DNA of 64,000 nt from UBA2357 sp002344625. Its GTDB lineage: Bacteria > Pseudomonadota > Gammaproteobacteria > Burkholderiales > Rhodocyclaceae. The position numbers were made by a program, and so were the translations under genes. The notes under the pieces are model-generated. The model did not search any database. It was not told the origin of the DNA and worked only from the letters and a program-made list of their open reading frames with translations. This document shows, piece after piece, positions 52,004 to 63,942 of the stretch. The stretch is taken from the NCBI GenBank assembly GCA_937995335.1, contig CALKIH010000022.1, forward strand, positions 102,936 to 166,935, given 5' to 3'. Each line of letters begins with the position of its first letter. Position 1 is the stretch's first letter.

Positions 52004-54498
52004 GCGGCACCTCTCAGGCGGGACGGCGAAACGGTATGAATGAAGAAGCGCCGATGGACTTCGTCCGACAGCGTGTAGGCGGAATTCTCGGCTTCGAGCA
52101 GCAGGCTCGAAAGCTGGCTGCGCCCCGGCGCGCACTGCTCGGCCTCGAACACGGTCAGGTCGAAGCGGGTGAAGCGCCGGTCGAGCTCGTCGACGATGGG
52201 CGGAACCGCATGGCCGAGCTCGCGCGCGCTGCTTTGCAGGTAGCGCTTGATCGCGCTGATCTGGAAGCACACCGAGTGCGGGTTCGAGGTGTCGAAGACC
52301 AGCAGGTGGAGCACCGGCAGAAGCTCGGGCATGCGGCGATAGCGTGCGCGGTAGGTCACGATCGCGTTCGCGGCTTCGAGCAGCCATTCGAGCATGTTTT
52401 CGCTGGCGCGCGTTTCGGCCTCGAGGACCAGCGCGATCATCGACGACAGCCGCGCCAGCCGCTCGATGCGCCGGCCCAGGATGAGGAAGCGCCAGCCCTC
52501 GTCGCGGGTCATGTCGTCCATGGCGAAACCGGCCAGGGAAATACAGTTCATCATGACCGAATCGAGCGCCCCCATCGCCTGGTCGGTCGTGACCGGCGGG
52601 GGCTGGAGCGCCTGCTCGAGCCGGTTGAGCAGGCGCCAGTTGTCGGTCGAGAGCCGCTCGCGCACGTGGTTGGCATTGCTGGTCAGCAATTTCAGGTTGC
52701 TGGCCACCGATCCGTACTGCTCCAGGTCGGAGACCGCCGACAGCAGCAAGGCCTCGCGCGTGCGTTCCTCGTCGGGCAGTTCCTCGCTGTCGGTCGCGGC
52801 CAGCGCGCCGATCTTGCGTGCCGCGCGCAGCAAGCCGTCGAGTTCGCTCACGGCTTCGTCGTCGGTGGACGAAATGCGGGCCAGCGCGGCGCGCAAGAGG
52901 CGGGCCGAGGATTCGCAGCGCTCCGAATGGCGGCCCATCCAGAACAGGTTCTCGCCGACCCGCGACGGGATGTCGTTGCCCGAATACAGCAGGTCGATGA
53001 CGCCGAGCCGCTTCTTCAGCAGCGTGGTCCGGTGGGCCGAGTTCTCGGCCCGCACCCAGGCGTCCTTCGACAGGCCGCCACGCTGCATCGGGATGACTTC
53101 GAGGCCGCTGTGGGGGGCGGCGCGCACCAGCGCCCCCGGCATGACTTCGTAGCCGTCGGGCGATGCCGCGGCGATCATGCGCAGGCCGAAGGATCGCGAC
53201 GCCAGGGGGCGCTCGGCCGCGCCGGTCCACACCGGCGTCTGCGACAGCCTGACCCATTCCTGGGCGACGAAGGTGTGTGGCTGGGCACGGATGCTCGCGA
53301 TCAGCTTCTCGCGTTTCTCGCCCCGCAGTTGGTGTCCGAAGACGCTTTCGCGGCGCATGCTGGCGAAGGCGGGCTTGATCACCAGCTTGTCGAGGTTGTC
53401 GAGCACGTACTCGAGCGCGGGCGGTTCGCCGCACCACCAGGACGCCACCGAGGGTATCAGCAGTTCTTCGTTGAAGAGGTGCCGGCAGATGGCCGGCAGA
53501 AAGCCGAACAGCGCGCTGCCTTCGACGATGCCGCTGCCGAGCGCGTTGGCCATCAGGACGCGTCCGGAGCGGATCGCACCGATCAGCCCGGGCACGCCGA
53601 GGGCGAATCTTCCGCTCAGTTCGAGCGGGTCGCAGGCCTCGTCCTCGAGTCTGCGCAGGATCGCATGCACGCGCCGCAGGCCGCGCAAGGTCTTGAGGAA
53701 CACGGTATCTTCGCGCACCGTGAGGTCTTGCCCCTCGACCAGCGGAAAACCCAGGTAGCGGGCGAGAAACGCATGCTCGAAGTAGCTCTCGCTGTGCGGG
53801 CCGCCGCTGAGCAGCACCACCAGCGGCGTCTCGCCGTCGGAGGGGGCCATGCGCGCCAGGCTGTCCTGCAGGTTGCGGAAGAACGCCGCCAGGGTATTGA
53901 CCTGCAGTTCGCGGAACGCGTCCGGAAAGGCTTGCGAAGTGACGATGCGGTTCTGCAGCGCATAGCCCGCGCCGGTCGGCGTCTGGGTGTGGTCGCCGAT
54001 GACCCACCAGCTCCCGTCGGGAGAGCGGCCCAGGTCGGTTGCGAACAGGTGCAGGAAATGCCCCGATGCGGGGACGAGATGCTTGCACGGCCACTTGTAG
54101 CCTTGCTGCCCGAATATGAGGGCGGGCGGGATCAAGCCTTCGCGCAGCAAGGTCTGCTCGCCGTAGAGGTCGGCGAGGATCGCGTCGAGCAGGCGCGCCC
54201 GTTGGGCGACCGCCGCCGACAGATGACGCCACTCGGCATGGTCGAGAATCAGGGGCAGCATGTCGAGCTCCCACGGGCGGTTGGTCCCGAGAGAGTCGGT
54301 ATGCAGGCTGTAGGTGACGCCGTCGGCCTCGACCGCGTCGCTCACGAAATGCGCGCGGCGCGCGAGCGAGGATTCGGGCAGATATTCCAGCCGGTCGGCA
54401 AATGCCTTCCAGTGGGGTCTGACCGTTTCCCGGTCGGCGAGCATTTCGTCGTAACGGTCTGGCAGGAAGGGGTATGAGTCGATCAGTCCGGCAGGCAT
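52000..54498 (-). CDS. Circularly permuted ATP-grasp ligase fused to alpha-E domain
   Basis: An 832-residue fusion. The first 470 residues are a circularly permuted ATP-grasp domain (DUF404/407 type) with SLGTNRPWELDMLPLIL, the nucleotide-binding LLSGGPHSESYFEH, LMANALGSGIVEG and LVIKPAFASMRRE. The C-terminal 320 residues form an alpha-E helical domain, starting at IPSRVGENLFWMGRHSERCES. In comparative-genomic work these two modules, often separate genes, are predicted to make amide bonds on a peptide or small acceptor. The start is ATG at 54498 (a TTG two codons upstream is possible). It overlaps the downstream transglutaminase gene by 4 bases. Confidence 0.9.
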   Translation of the reverse strand: MPAGLIDSYPFLPDRYDEMLADRETVRPHWKAFADRLEYLPESSLARRAHFVSDAVEADGVTYSLHTDSLGTNRPWELDMLPLILDHAEWRHLSAAVAQRARLLDAILADLYGEQTLLREGLIPPALIFGQQGYKWPCKHLVPASGHFLHLFATDLGRSPDGSWWVIGDHTQTPTGAGYALQNRIVTSQAFPDAFRELQVNTLAAFFRNLQDSLARMAPSDGETPLVVLLSGGPHSESYFEHAFLARYLGFPLVEGQDLTVREDTVFLKTLRGLRRVHAILRRLEDEACDPLELSGRFALGVPGLIGAIRSGRVLMANALGSGIVEGSALFGFLPAICRHLFNEELLIPSVASWWCGEPPALEYVLDNLDKLVIKPAFASMRRESVFGHQLRGEKREKLIASIRAQPHTFVAQEWVRLSQTPVWTGAAERPLASRSFGLRMIAAASPDGYEVMPGALVRAAPHSGLEVIPMQRGGLSKDAWVRAENSAHRTTLLKKRLGVIDLLYSGNDIPSRVGENLFWMGRHSERCESSARLLRAALARISSTDDEAVSELDGLLRAARKIGALAATDSEELPDEERTREALLLSAVSDLEQYGSVASNLKLLTSNANHVRERLSTDNWRLLNRLEQALQPPPVTTDQAMGALDSVMMNCISLAGFAMDDMTRDEGWRFLILGRRIERLARLSSMIALVLEAETRASENMLEWLLEAANAIVTYRARYRRMPELLPVLHLLVFDTSNPHSVCFQISAIKRYLQSSARELGHAVPPIVDELDRRFTRFDLTVFEAEQCAPGRSQLSSLLLEAENSAYTLSDEVHRRFFIHTVSPSRLRGAA

Positions 54499-54535
54499 GA
54501 ACAACCGCCCCGGTTGCCCGAGGCGGTCCGATAGG

Positions 54536-57985
<3,450 letters not shown>

Positions 57986-58285
57986 TCCTTACCCCTTGGT
58001 TCAAACTTGTCCGGCGAATCCAGCAATTCTCGCGCCAGCAGTCCGGCAGTGTTCAGCGAAGTGCGATTCTCGTGCAATTGAGGGGGCAAGCGGCGATTTC
58101 GGTGCAGAAGCCACGTTGAGTGTTGCAAAACTGCGAATTCCGGCAATCATACCCCAGATTTGCGCCCCAATATGGGGCTTAACCTTATTTTGCATGCACC
58201 TTTATGGCGTTCGACCTGTCGAAACTTCGCCGTTACACTCACTATTGAAGCAGATTTTCCATTTCGAGCACGGAGGAAGGGCGTC
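57986..58285. promoter_or_regulatory. Divergent intergenic region with two palindromes
   Basis: A 300-base gap between the DUF2126 and M20 genes, richer in A/T than its surroundings. It contains two perfect palindromes: GCCCCA/TGGGGC (58164-58169 and 58173-58178, 3-base centre) and TTCGAC/GTCGAA (58210-58215 and 58218-58223, 2-base centre). A TACACT at 58234-58239 is a possible -10 for the M20 gene, with the second palindrome where a -35 would be. They are likely operator sites; the regulator is unknown. Confidence 0.5.
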
Positions 58286-59455
58286 ATGAGCGCAATTGAA
58301 ACGGTTCGTTCCCGCCAAACCGAGTTGACGCGTTTGCGCCGCGACATCCATGCCCATCCCGAGCTCGCCTTTGCCGAGCATCGGACCGCCGAACTGGTTG
58401 CGCAGCACCTGCAGTCGCTCGGTATCGAGGTGCATCGCAACATCGGCAAGACCGGCGTCGTCGGCGTGGTTCGCGGCGGCAGCGGCACACGTGCGATCGG
58501 CCTGAGGGCTGACATGGACGCACTGCCGATGCAGGAGCGCAACACCTTCGAGCATCGTTCGCGCCACACCGGCTGCATGCACGCGTGCGGCCACGACGGG
58601 CACACCACGATGCTGCTGGCCGCGGCCGAGGTGCTGGCCGCGCAGCGCGACTTCGACGGCACGGTGTATCTGGTGTTCCAGCCCGCCGAAGAGGGCGAGG
58701 GGGGCGCGCCGGCGATGATCGCGGACGGGTTGTTCGAGCGTTTTCCGATGGCGTCGATCTTCGGCATGCACAACTGGCCGGGTATGACCGCAGGCCACTT
58801 CGCGGTCCATGCCGGCCCGGCGATGGCGAGCGCCGACCGCTTCGACATCGAGGTGCGCGGGCACGGCGCGCATGCTGCGATGCCGCACCTGGGCACCGAT
58901 CCGGTGGTCGCCGCGGCCGCACTGGTGCAGGCGATACAGACCATCACCAGCCGCACCCTCGATCCGCTCGACGCGGCAGTCGTGTCGACCACGATGTTCA
59001 ATGCGGGCGAGGCCTATAACGTGATTCCCGACCGTGCGACCCTGGCGGGCACGGTGCGCGCGTTCAGCGAACCGGTGGCCGCGCGCATCGAGGCGCGTCT
59101 GCGCGAACTGTGTGCCGGTGTGGCGGCAGGCTTCGGGGTGGAGGTCGGCTTCGACTATCGCCGCGGCTATCCGCCGACGGTGAATTCGCTGGCCGAGGCG
59201 GAAATCTGCGCCGGTGTCGCGACGGCGCTCGTCGGCGCGCAGCAGGTGAGCCGCGATGCGCGACCCAGCATGGGGGCGGAGGATTTCGCGTTCTTCCTGC
59301 AGCGCAAGCCGGGCTGCTATGTCTGGATAGGCAACGGCACGAGCGAGGGTGGCTGCATGCTGCACAACCCGCGCTACGACTTCAATGATGAAATCATCCC
59401 GATCGGCGCGGCGTATTGGGTCGGGCTGGTGCATAAACTGTTGCCGCGAGCTTGA
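58286..59455 (+). CDS. M20 family amidohydrolase (hippurate hydrolase type)
   Basis: A 389-residue M20D-type metallohydrolase that cleaves N-acyl amino acids or similar amides. Metal-site motifs are GLRADMDALP, HACGHDGHT, the catalytic Glu pair in FQPAEEGEGG, and the dimerisation-domain GHGAHAAMPHLG. GAEDFAFFL near the end carries the last Glu. The ATG at 58286 has a strong ribosome site (GGAGGAAGG, 58272-58280). It is divergent from the ATP-grasp/transglutaminase operon, and the YbbP-like permease follows after 4 bases. Exact substrate unknown. Confidence 0.92.
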   Translation: MSAIETVRSRQTELTRLRRDIHAHPELAFAEHRTAELVAQHLQSLGIEVHRNIGKTGVVGVVRGGSGTRAIGLRADMDALPMQERNTFEHRSRHTGCMHACGHDGHTTMLLAAAEVLAAQRDFDGTVYLVFQPAEEGEGGAPAMIADGLFERFPMASIFGMHNWPGMTAGHFAVHAGPAMASADRFDIEVRGHGAHAAMPHLGTDPVVAAAALVQAIQTITSRTLDPLDAAVVSTTMFNAGEAYNVIPDRATLAGTVRAFSEPVAARIEARLRELCAGVAAGFGVEVGFDYRRGYPPTVNSLAEAEICAGVATALVGAQQVSRDARPSMGAEDFAFFLQRKPGCYVWIGNGTSEGGCMLHNPRYDFNDEIIPIGAAYWVGLVHKLLPRA

Positions 59456-59459
59456 ATCG

Positions 59460-61958
59460 ATGACCAAGACCCTGAGACTTGCGCTGCGCATGATGCTGCG
59501 CGACCTGCGCGCGGGTGAGTTGCATCTGCTCGGAATCGCGATCGTGATCGCGGTGGCGAGCCTCGCCAGCGTCGGTTTTCTCGCCGATCGCGTGGGGCGG
59601 GGGCTCGATCGCGAGGCCAACCAGCTGCTCGGCGGCGATCTGCTGCTGCGCGCCGACAAGGTCTGGCCCGAGCATTTCGTGCGCGCCGCACGCGAGCACG
59701 GACTGGAGGTGGTCGGCACGACCCTGTTCTCGAGCATGGTCAGCACCGAAGACGGCGCGCAACTGGCCGGGGTCAAGGTGGTCGAGCCGGGCTATCCGCT
59801 GCGCGGGGTGTTGCGCACCGCGCCGGGCCCCAATCTGCCCGACCATGTCGCGCAAGCCGTGCCCCCGGCCGGCGAGGTGTGGCTGGACGAACGTCTGTTC
59901 GCCACCCTCGGCGTCGCAGTGGGCGACAAGGTCGGCCTCGGCCTGATCGAGTTGCGCGTGGGGGCGATGGTGACGTTCGAATCCGACCGCGGCGCCAACT
60001 TCTTCAGCCTGTTGCCGCGCGCGATTTTCAACGCGGCGGATCTCGACGCGACCGGGCTGCTGGTCGAGGGCAGCCGCGCCACCTGGCGCCTGCATGTGGC
60101 CGGCGGTGCCGATGCGGTCGAAGCATACCGGGGCTGGCTCGGCGACAAGCTCGGACGCGGCCAGGCACTCGAGACCATCGACAATGCGCGCCCCGAGGTG
60201 CGCTCGGCGCTCGACCAGGCGCAACGCTTCCTGCGGCTGGCGGCACTGCTCGCGGTGATTCTCGCGGCGGTCGCGGTGGGGCTGTCGGCGCGCCGCTTCA
60301 TGCAGCGCCATCTCGACGGCTGCGCGGTGATGCGCTGCGTGGGTGCGAGCCAGACGCAGGTGCTGCAGATCGTGATCGGCGAGTTCATCGGCTTCGGCGT
60401 GCTCGCCGCATTGGCCGGCACGGCGGTCGGCTGGGGGGTGCAAGCCGGTCTCGGGGTGGTGCTCGCCGAGGTCGTCGGGGCCGAACTGCCGGCGCCTTCG
60501 CTGCTGCCGATCGCCCACGGCCTGGCGGTCGGCCTGGCTTTGCTGATCGGCTTCGTTTTGCCGCAACTGCTGCAACTGGGCAAGGTCTCGACCCTGCGGG
60601 TGCTGCGGCGCGAGTTCGGCGCGGTCGAGCGCAGCACCGGTCTGGCCTGGCTGCTCGGTGTCGGCACGTTGTTCGCCATCATCTTCTGGATCGCGGGCGA
60701 CCTGCGCCTCGGCGTCATGGTCGCGGCCGGGTTCGGGGTGGCCCTGGGGGTGTTCGCGCTCGCGGCATGGGGCGTGTTCCGCCTGCTCGGCAGGGTCAAG
60801 GGGCAGGGCAGTCTCGGCAGCGGTGGGTGGCGCTACGGACTCGCATCGCTCACGCGCCGCATGTCGGCGAGCGTGATCCAAGCGAGTGCGCTCGGGCTCG
60901 GCATGGCCGCGTTGCTGTTGCTGACCCTGATCCGTGGCGACCTGCTGGAAAACTGGCGCCAGATGACGCCCGCCGACGCGCCCAACCGCTTCATCATCAA
61001 CATCCAGCCGGATCAGCGTGTGGCGCTGTCCGACTTTTTCGTCGCCAACGGGTTTGCCGCCCCCGATGTGCTGCCGATGATCCGCGGGCGCCTCGAGGCG
61101 ATCAACGGCGTCGCGGTGAACCCCGATGCGTTCGAAGACGATCGCACCCGGCGCCTGGCCGAGCGGGAGTTCAACCTGAGCTATGCCAGCCGCCTGCCGG
61201 ACAACAACCAGGTGAACGCCGGCCGCTGGCATGCGCATGAGCGCAGCCCGCAGTTCTCGGTCGAGGAGGGGCTTGCCCGGACCTTCGGGCTCAAGATCGG
61301 CGACCGGGTGCGTTTCAACATCGCCGGGCGCCTGGTCGAAGCGCCGATCACCAGCGTGCGCGCGCTCGAATGGGATTCGATGCGGGTCAATTTCTTCTTC
61401 ATCGCCGCGGAAGGCATGCTCGAGAACGATCCGGCCAGCCTGATCACCAGCTTCAACCTGCCGCAGGGCAACCAAACCTTCACCGCCGACCTGATCCACG
61501 CTTTTCCGAACCTCTCGGTGATCGATGTGGCCGCGGTCATCGCGCAGGTGCAGGCGATAACCGAGAAGCTGGTGCTGATCGTGCAGTTCGTGTTCGGGTT
61601 CGCGCTTCTGGCCGGGGTCGTGGTGCTCTACGCGGCGCTACAGTCCACCCATGACGAGCGCGACTATGAACTCGCGATGCTGCGCACGCTGGGCGCCCGC
61701 AACCGCCAGGTGCGCCAGGCCCTGCTCGCCGAATTCCTGGTGCTGGGCTGCGTGGCCGGGGTGCTGGCGGGGGTGGGCGCGGGCTTGATCGGCTGGGTGC
61801 TCGCGCAGTTCGTGTTCAAGATGGCGTATTTGCCCGGCATCGCTCCGATGTTGGTCGCGGTCGTGCTCGGCGCGCTGGGCGTGGTGGGCGGCGGCTGGCT
61901 GGGTATCCGCGGACTGCTCGCGCGGCCGCCGCTGGCAAGCCTGCGCGCGCTGGCCTGA
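59460..61958 (+). CDS. Second YbbP-like FtsX-type permease (no ATPase partner adjacent)
   Basis: An 832-residue permease with an N-terminal helix (LGIAIVIAVASLASVGFLAD), a large periplasmic domain and two FtsX helix groups (about 255-350 and 700-832). Core motifs are GCAVMRCVGASQTQVLQIV and YELAMLRTLGARNRQVRQA. It is of the same family as the 37530-40043 permease but not a close copy. No ABC ATPase lies next to it, so it may borrow the YbbA-type protein at 40027 or another one. It follows the M20 gene by 4 bases and is probably co-transcribed. Confidence 0.88.
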   Translation: MTKTLRLALRMMLRDLRAGELHLLGIAIVIAVASLASVGFLADRVGRGLDREANQLLGGDLLLRADKVWPEHFVRAAREHGLEVVGTTLFSSMVSTEDGAQLAGVKVVEPGYPLRGVLRTAPGPNLPDHVAQAVPPAGEVWLDERLFATLGVAVGDKVGLGLIELRVGAMVTFESDRGANFFSLLPRAIFNAADLDATGLLVEGSRATWRLHVAGGADAVEAYRGWLGDKLGRGQALETIDNARPEVRSALDQAQRFLRLAALLAVILAAVAVGLSARRFMQRHLDGCAVMRCVGASQTQVLQIVIGEFIGFGVLAALAGTAVGWGVQAGLGVVLAEVVGAELPAPSLLPIAHGLAVGLALLIGFVLPQLLQLGKVSTLRVLRREFGAVERSTGLAWLLGVGTLFAIIFWIAGDLRLGVMVAAGFGVALGVFALAAWGVFRLLGRVKGQGSLGSGGWRYGLASLTRRMSASVIQASALGLGMAALLLLTLIRGDLLENWRQMTPADAPNRFIINIQPDQRVALSDFFVANGFAAPDVLPMIRGRLEAINGVAVNPDAFEDDRTRRLAEREFNLSYASRLPDNNQVNAGRWHAHERSPQFSVEEGLARTFGLKIGDRVRFNIAGRLVEAPITSVRALEWDSMRVNFFFIAAEGMLENDPASLITSFNLPQGNQTFTADLIHAFPNLSVIDVAAVIAQVQAITEKLVLIVQFVFGFALLAGVVVLYAALQSTHDERDYELAMLRTLGARNRQVRQALLAEFLVLGCVAGVLAGVGAGLIGWVLAQFVFKMAYLPGIAPMLVAVVLGALGVVGGGWLGIRGLLARPPLASLRALA

Positions 61959-61991
61959 GGCTGGGGTTGCACGATGCGGTGAAGGTCAAGT

Positions 61992-62013
61992 GGCGCGCGT
62001 CAGCCTGCGCGCC
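61992..62013. other. Stem-loop between the permease and integrase genes
   Basis: GGCGCGC (61992-61998) and GCGCGCC (62007-62013) are perfect 7-base arms around 8 bases, immediately after the integrase stop codon and 33 bases after the permease stop. It may help end transcription from both convergent genes, but there is no T-run. Confidence 0.4.
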
Positions 62014-63384
62014 TCAAACCCTGTCCAGTGGGCTGACCACCGCGAGTCCACCCTTGTTCAGCACATGGGTGTAGATCATCGTCGTCGCCACATCTGCATG
62101 CCCGAGCAGCTCCTGCACGGTGCGGATGTCGTAGCCACTCTCCAGCACATGCGTCGCGAAACTGTGCCTCAGTGCATGACAGCTCACCTGTTTGTCCAGC
62201 CCCGCCGCGCGGGCGGCGCTGCCAACCGCTTTCTGCAGGCTGCTCTCGTGCAGATGGTGGCGGCGAACCGTGCCGCTACGCGGATCGGCCGACAGCCGGC
62301 TGCTCGGAAACACGTACTGCCACCCCCATTCCCGCGCCGCGTTCGGGTATTTGCGTTCCAGCGCATCGGGTAGAAACACCGCCCCCGCGCCGTGCGCCAG
62401 ATCTTCCCGGTGAAGCATCCGGACCTTCTCCAAATGCTCGCGCAAAGATTCGACGAGCCGTGTCGGCAATGGCACCACCCGGTTTTTCTGCCCCTTGCCA
62501 TCGCGCACCATGATCTGTCCGTAGCCGAAATCGATATCCTTCACCCGCAGGCGCACGTACTCCATCAGGCGCATGCCGGTGCCGTACAGCAGTGCCGCCA
62601 TCGTGCCATGCACTCCCTCCAGGCAATCGAGCAGCCGCACGACCTCGTTGCGGCTCAGCACCACCGGCAGACGGTGAGGACGTTTCGCCCGTGCGAAACT
62701 TCCGAGGTCGCCGAGCGGCTGTTCCAGCACCTTGTCGTAGAAGAACACCAGGGCATTCAGCGCCTGATTCTGTGTGCTCGCCGCCACGCGCCCTTCCACC
62801 GCCAGTGCCTGGAGAAAGGCTTTCACTTCCGGCGCCCCCATGGTGCAAGGATCAGCGCCCTTGATGAAGCGCAGGAAACGCTCCAGCCATCCCCGGTAGG
62901 CTTCTTCGGTACGGATCGAGTAGTTTCGCTGGCGGATTACCGCGATCAGGCGCGTCGTCATGGCCGGCGCGGTCGCCGGCTCCTTGCCGCTCGCGACGGA
63001 CACGAACGGCGGAGTCGCGCTGCGCGCGATTGTGGGGTGGCCGGACGGCAAGGTCGTCGCCCCGGCACACCAGAATTTCCAGTCGACCGTGTCAACAACC
63101 GGCGAATGGACCAGCATGAAGAGATAGCGCACCGCATCCACCGCCTGCGCGAACTGCCACGCCGGCATTCGACCTATCCTGCCATGCTCGCCCAGCCAGG
63201 CCTCGATATCGCGAGCGGTATGGGTCGCCAGTTTACGCCCCGCGGAAGCGCTTACATACGCCTCCGCGTGGCGTACATACCATTTGAGCATTGACTCTTT
63301 GATGCCGTATTTCTGCAGTAAATTCCGGTAGTTGAGCCAGAAACGAGCAACTGCGGCAGAGTTGTTTGACAGAAATGAAGGCAT
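62014..63384 (-). CDS. intI: Integron integrase IntI with N-terminal extension
   Basis: A 456-residue tyrosine recombinase. From about residue 142 it parallels class 1 IntI: LLYGTGMRLMEYVRLRVKD with Arg272, DGKGQKNR (Lys297/300), SCHALRHSFATH with His403 and Arg406, LLGHAD with His429, and nucleophile Tyr438. The IntI-specific patch needed for attC recognition is present at 338-377 (LPDALERKYPNAA, WGWQYVFPS, RRHHLH). The first 140 residues are extra; they contain a second SAM-like DNA-binding segment (FWLNYRNLLQKYG, YVRHAEAYV). An internal ATG at 62961 (residue 142) could give a standard-length form. The gene reads away from the cassette, the usual integron arrangement. Confidence 0.93.
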   Translation of the reverse strand: MPSFLSNNSAAVARFWLNYRNLLQKYGIKESMLKWYVRHAEAYVSASAGRKLATHTARDIEAWLGEHGRIGRMPAWQFAQAVDAVRYLFMLVHSPVVDTVDWKFWCAGATTLPSGHPTIARSATPPFVSVASGKEPATAPAMTTRLIAVIRQRNYSIRTEEAYRGWLERFLRFIKGADPCTMGAPEVKAFLQALAVEGRVAASTQNQALNALVFFYDKVLEQPLGDLGSFARAKRPHRLPVVLSRNEVVRLLDCLEGVHGTMAALLYGTGMRLMEYVRLRVKDIDFGYGQIMVRDGKGQKNRVVPLPTRLVESLREHLEKVRMLHREDLAHGAGAVFLPDALERKYPNAAREWGWQYVFPSSRLSADPRSGTVRRHHLHESSLQKAVGSAARAAGLDKQVSCHALRHSFATHVLESGYDIRTVQELLGHADVATTMIYTHVLNKGGLAVVSPLDRV

Positions 63385-63394
63385 GCGTTAACGT
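63366..63394 (+). promoter_or_regulatory. Candidate cassette promoter Pc
   Basis: A perfect TTGACA at 63366-63371 and TAACGT at 63389-63394, 17 bases apart, read toward the cassette and overlap the start of intI, where Pc lies in other integrons. The -10 is poor (three of six). Confidence 0.35.
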
Positions 63395-63427
63395 CGTTCG
63401 CAATGACGAAGTGATGGAAACGGGTTC

Positions 63428-63456
63428 ATGATAAAGTCCTATTCATGGCGCCACAA
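63428..63456 (-). promoter_or_regulatory. Candidate intI promoter
   Basis: Read on the minus strand, TTGTGG (plus 63451-63456) and TATCAT (plus 63428-63433) are 17 bases apart and 44 bases upstream of the intI start. CCTATT (63438-63443) and AATAGG (63455-63460) form an inverted repeat across it. I see no CTGT-N8-ACAG LexA box, which often controls intI. Confidence 0.4.
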
Positions 63457-63458
63457 TA

Positions 63459-63513
63459 GGCCGATTCCACCTATCTCGATACTGGCCTATTCCATCTACT
63501 ACAACTGTTAGCA
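63459..63513 (+). other. Candidate attI recombination site
   Basis: Two direct repeats, GGCCGATTCCACCTA (63459-63473) and GGCCTATTCCATCTA (63484-63498), 13 of 15 bases identical, precede the core GTTAGCA at 63507-63513. Repeats plus core resemble the DR1/DR2 and core layout of attI1. The cassette joins after G63507. The sequence itself is unlike attI1, as expected because attI sites are integrase-specific. Confidence 0.6.
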
Positions 63514-63525
63514 CTCACACCGCAC

Positions 63526-63942
63526 ATGGTCGCATCCCTTAAAAGCCAGCGTCTTCGCCGTGAAACAGCGTTGCCACCCAGCTATCTCACCAGTCTTGGT
63601 TTTCTACCTGGATCAGATGCTGCGGAGTTCTTTAGCGCCTATAGCGGTCCGTTCTGCAGCCGCAGCACTGGCTTCATCCTGCTAGACCTAGGGCGTCCTG
63701 ATTCGCCGAAGTCAGTCGAGTATTCCACCCGAGCTGTTCGTTCCAAGTTCGGCTGGCCAGACCGCTATCTCGTCATTTCTGACTTGCTTGCCAATTCAGT
63801 TCTCGTCTATGACACGGTCACAGACAGCGTGTTCAACGTTGACTTTGAGGGAGGTGACGCCATGCTCATCTCTGGCACACTGCCCGCAGACTTCCCTACA
63901 TTTGCAACCTTCCTTGAGTGGTACTTCCAAGGTGAGTGCTAA
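63526..63942 (+). CDS. First gene cassette: SUKH (SMI1/KNR4)-like protein
   Basis: A 138-residue protein. The pattern LPPSYLTSLGFLPG, FFSAYSGPF, YLVISDLLANSVLVYDTVT and a final FPTFATFLEWYF fits the SMI1/KNR4 (SUKH) superfamily, many members of which are immunity proteins of bacterial toxin systems. The match is by eye and moderate. The ATG at 63526 has no clear ribosome site, common in cassettes. Base composition is visibly lower in GC (about 52% over 63601-63660) than the surrounding genome. The stop codon TAA lies inside the attC R'' box, as is usual for cassette genes. No toxin gene accompanies it within the window. Confidence 0.8.
   Translation: MVASLKSQRLRRETALPPSYLTSLGFLPGSDAAEFFSAYSGPFCSRSTGFILLDLGRPDSPKSVEYSTRAVRSKFGWPDRYLVISDLLANSVLVYDTVTDSVFNVDFEGGDAMLISGTLPADFPTFATFLEWYFQGEC

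Noticed and set aside
51913..54477. An 854-codon plus-strand frame opposite the ATP-grasp/alpha-E gene
   Set aside because: Shadow frame with no motifs; the minus-strand product is a recognisable fusion enzyme.
63385..63506. A LexA (SOS) operator in the intI promoter
   Set aside because: No CTGT-N8-ACAG or close variant is present between intI and the attI core.
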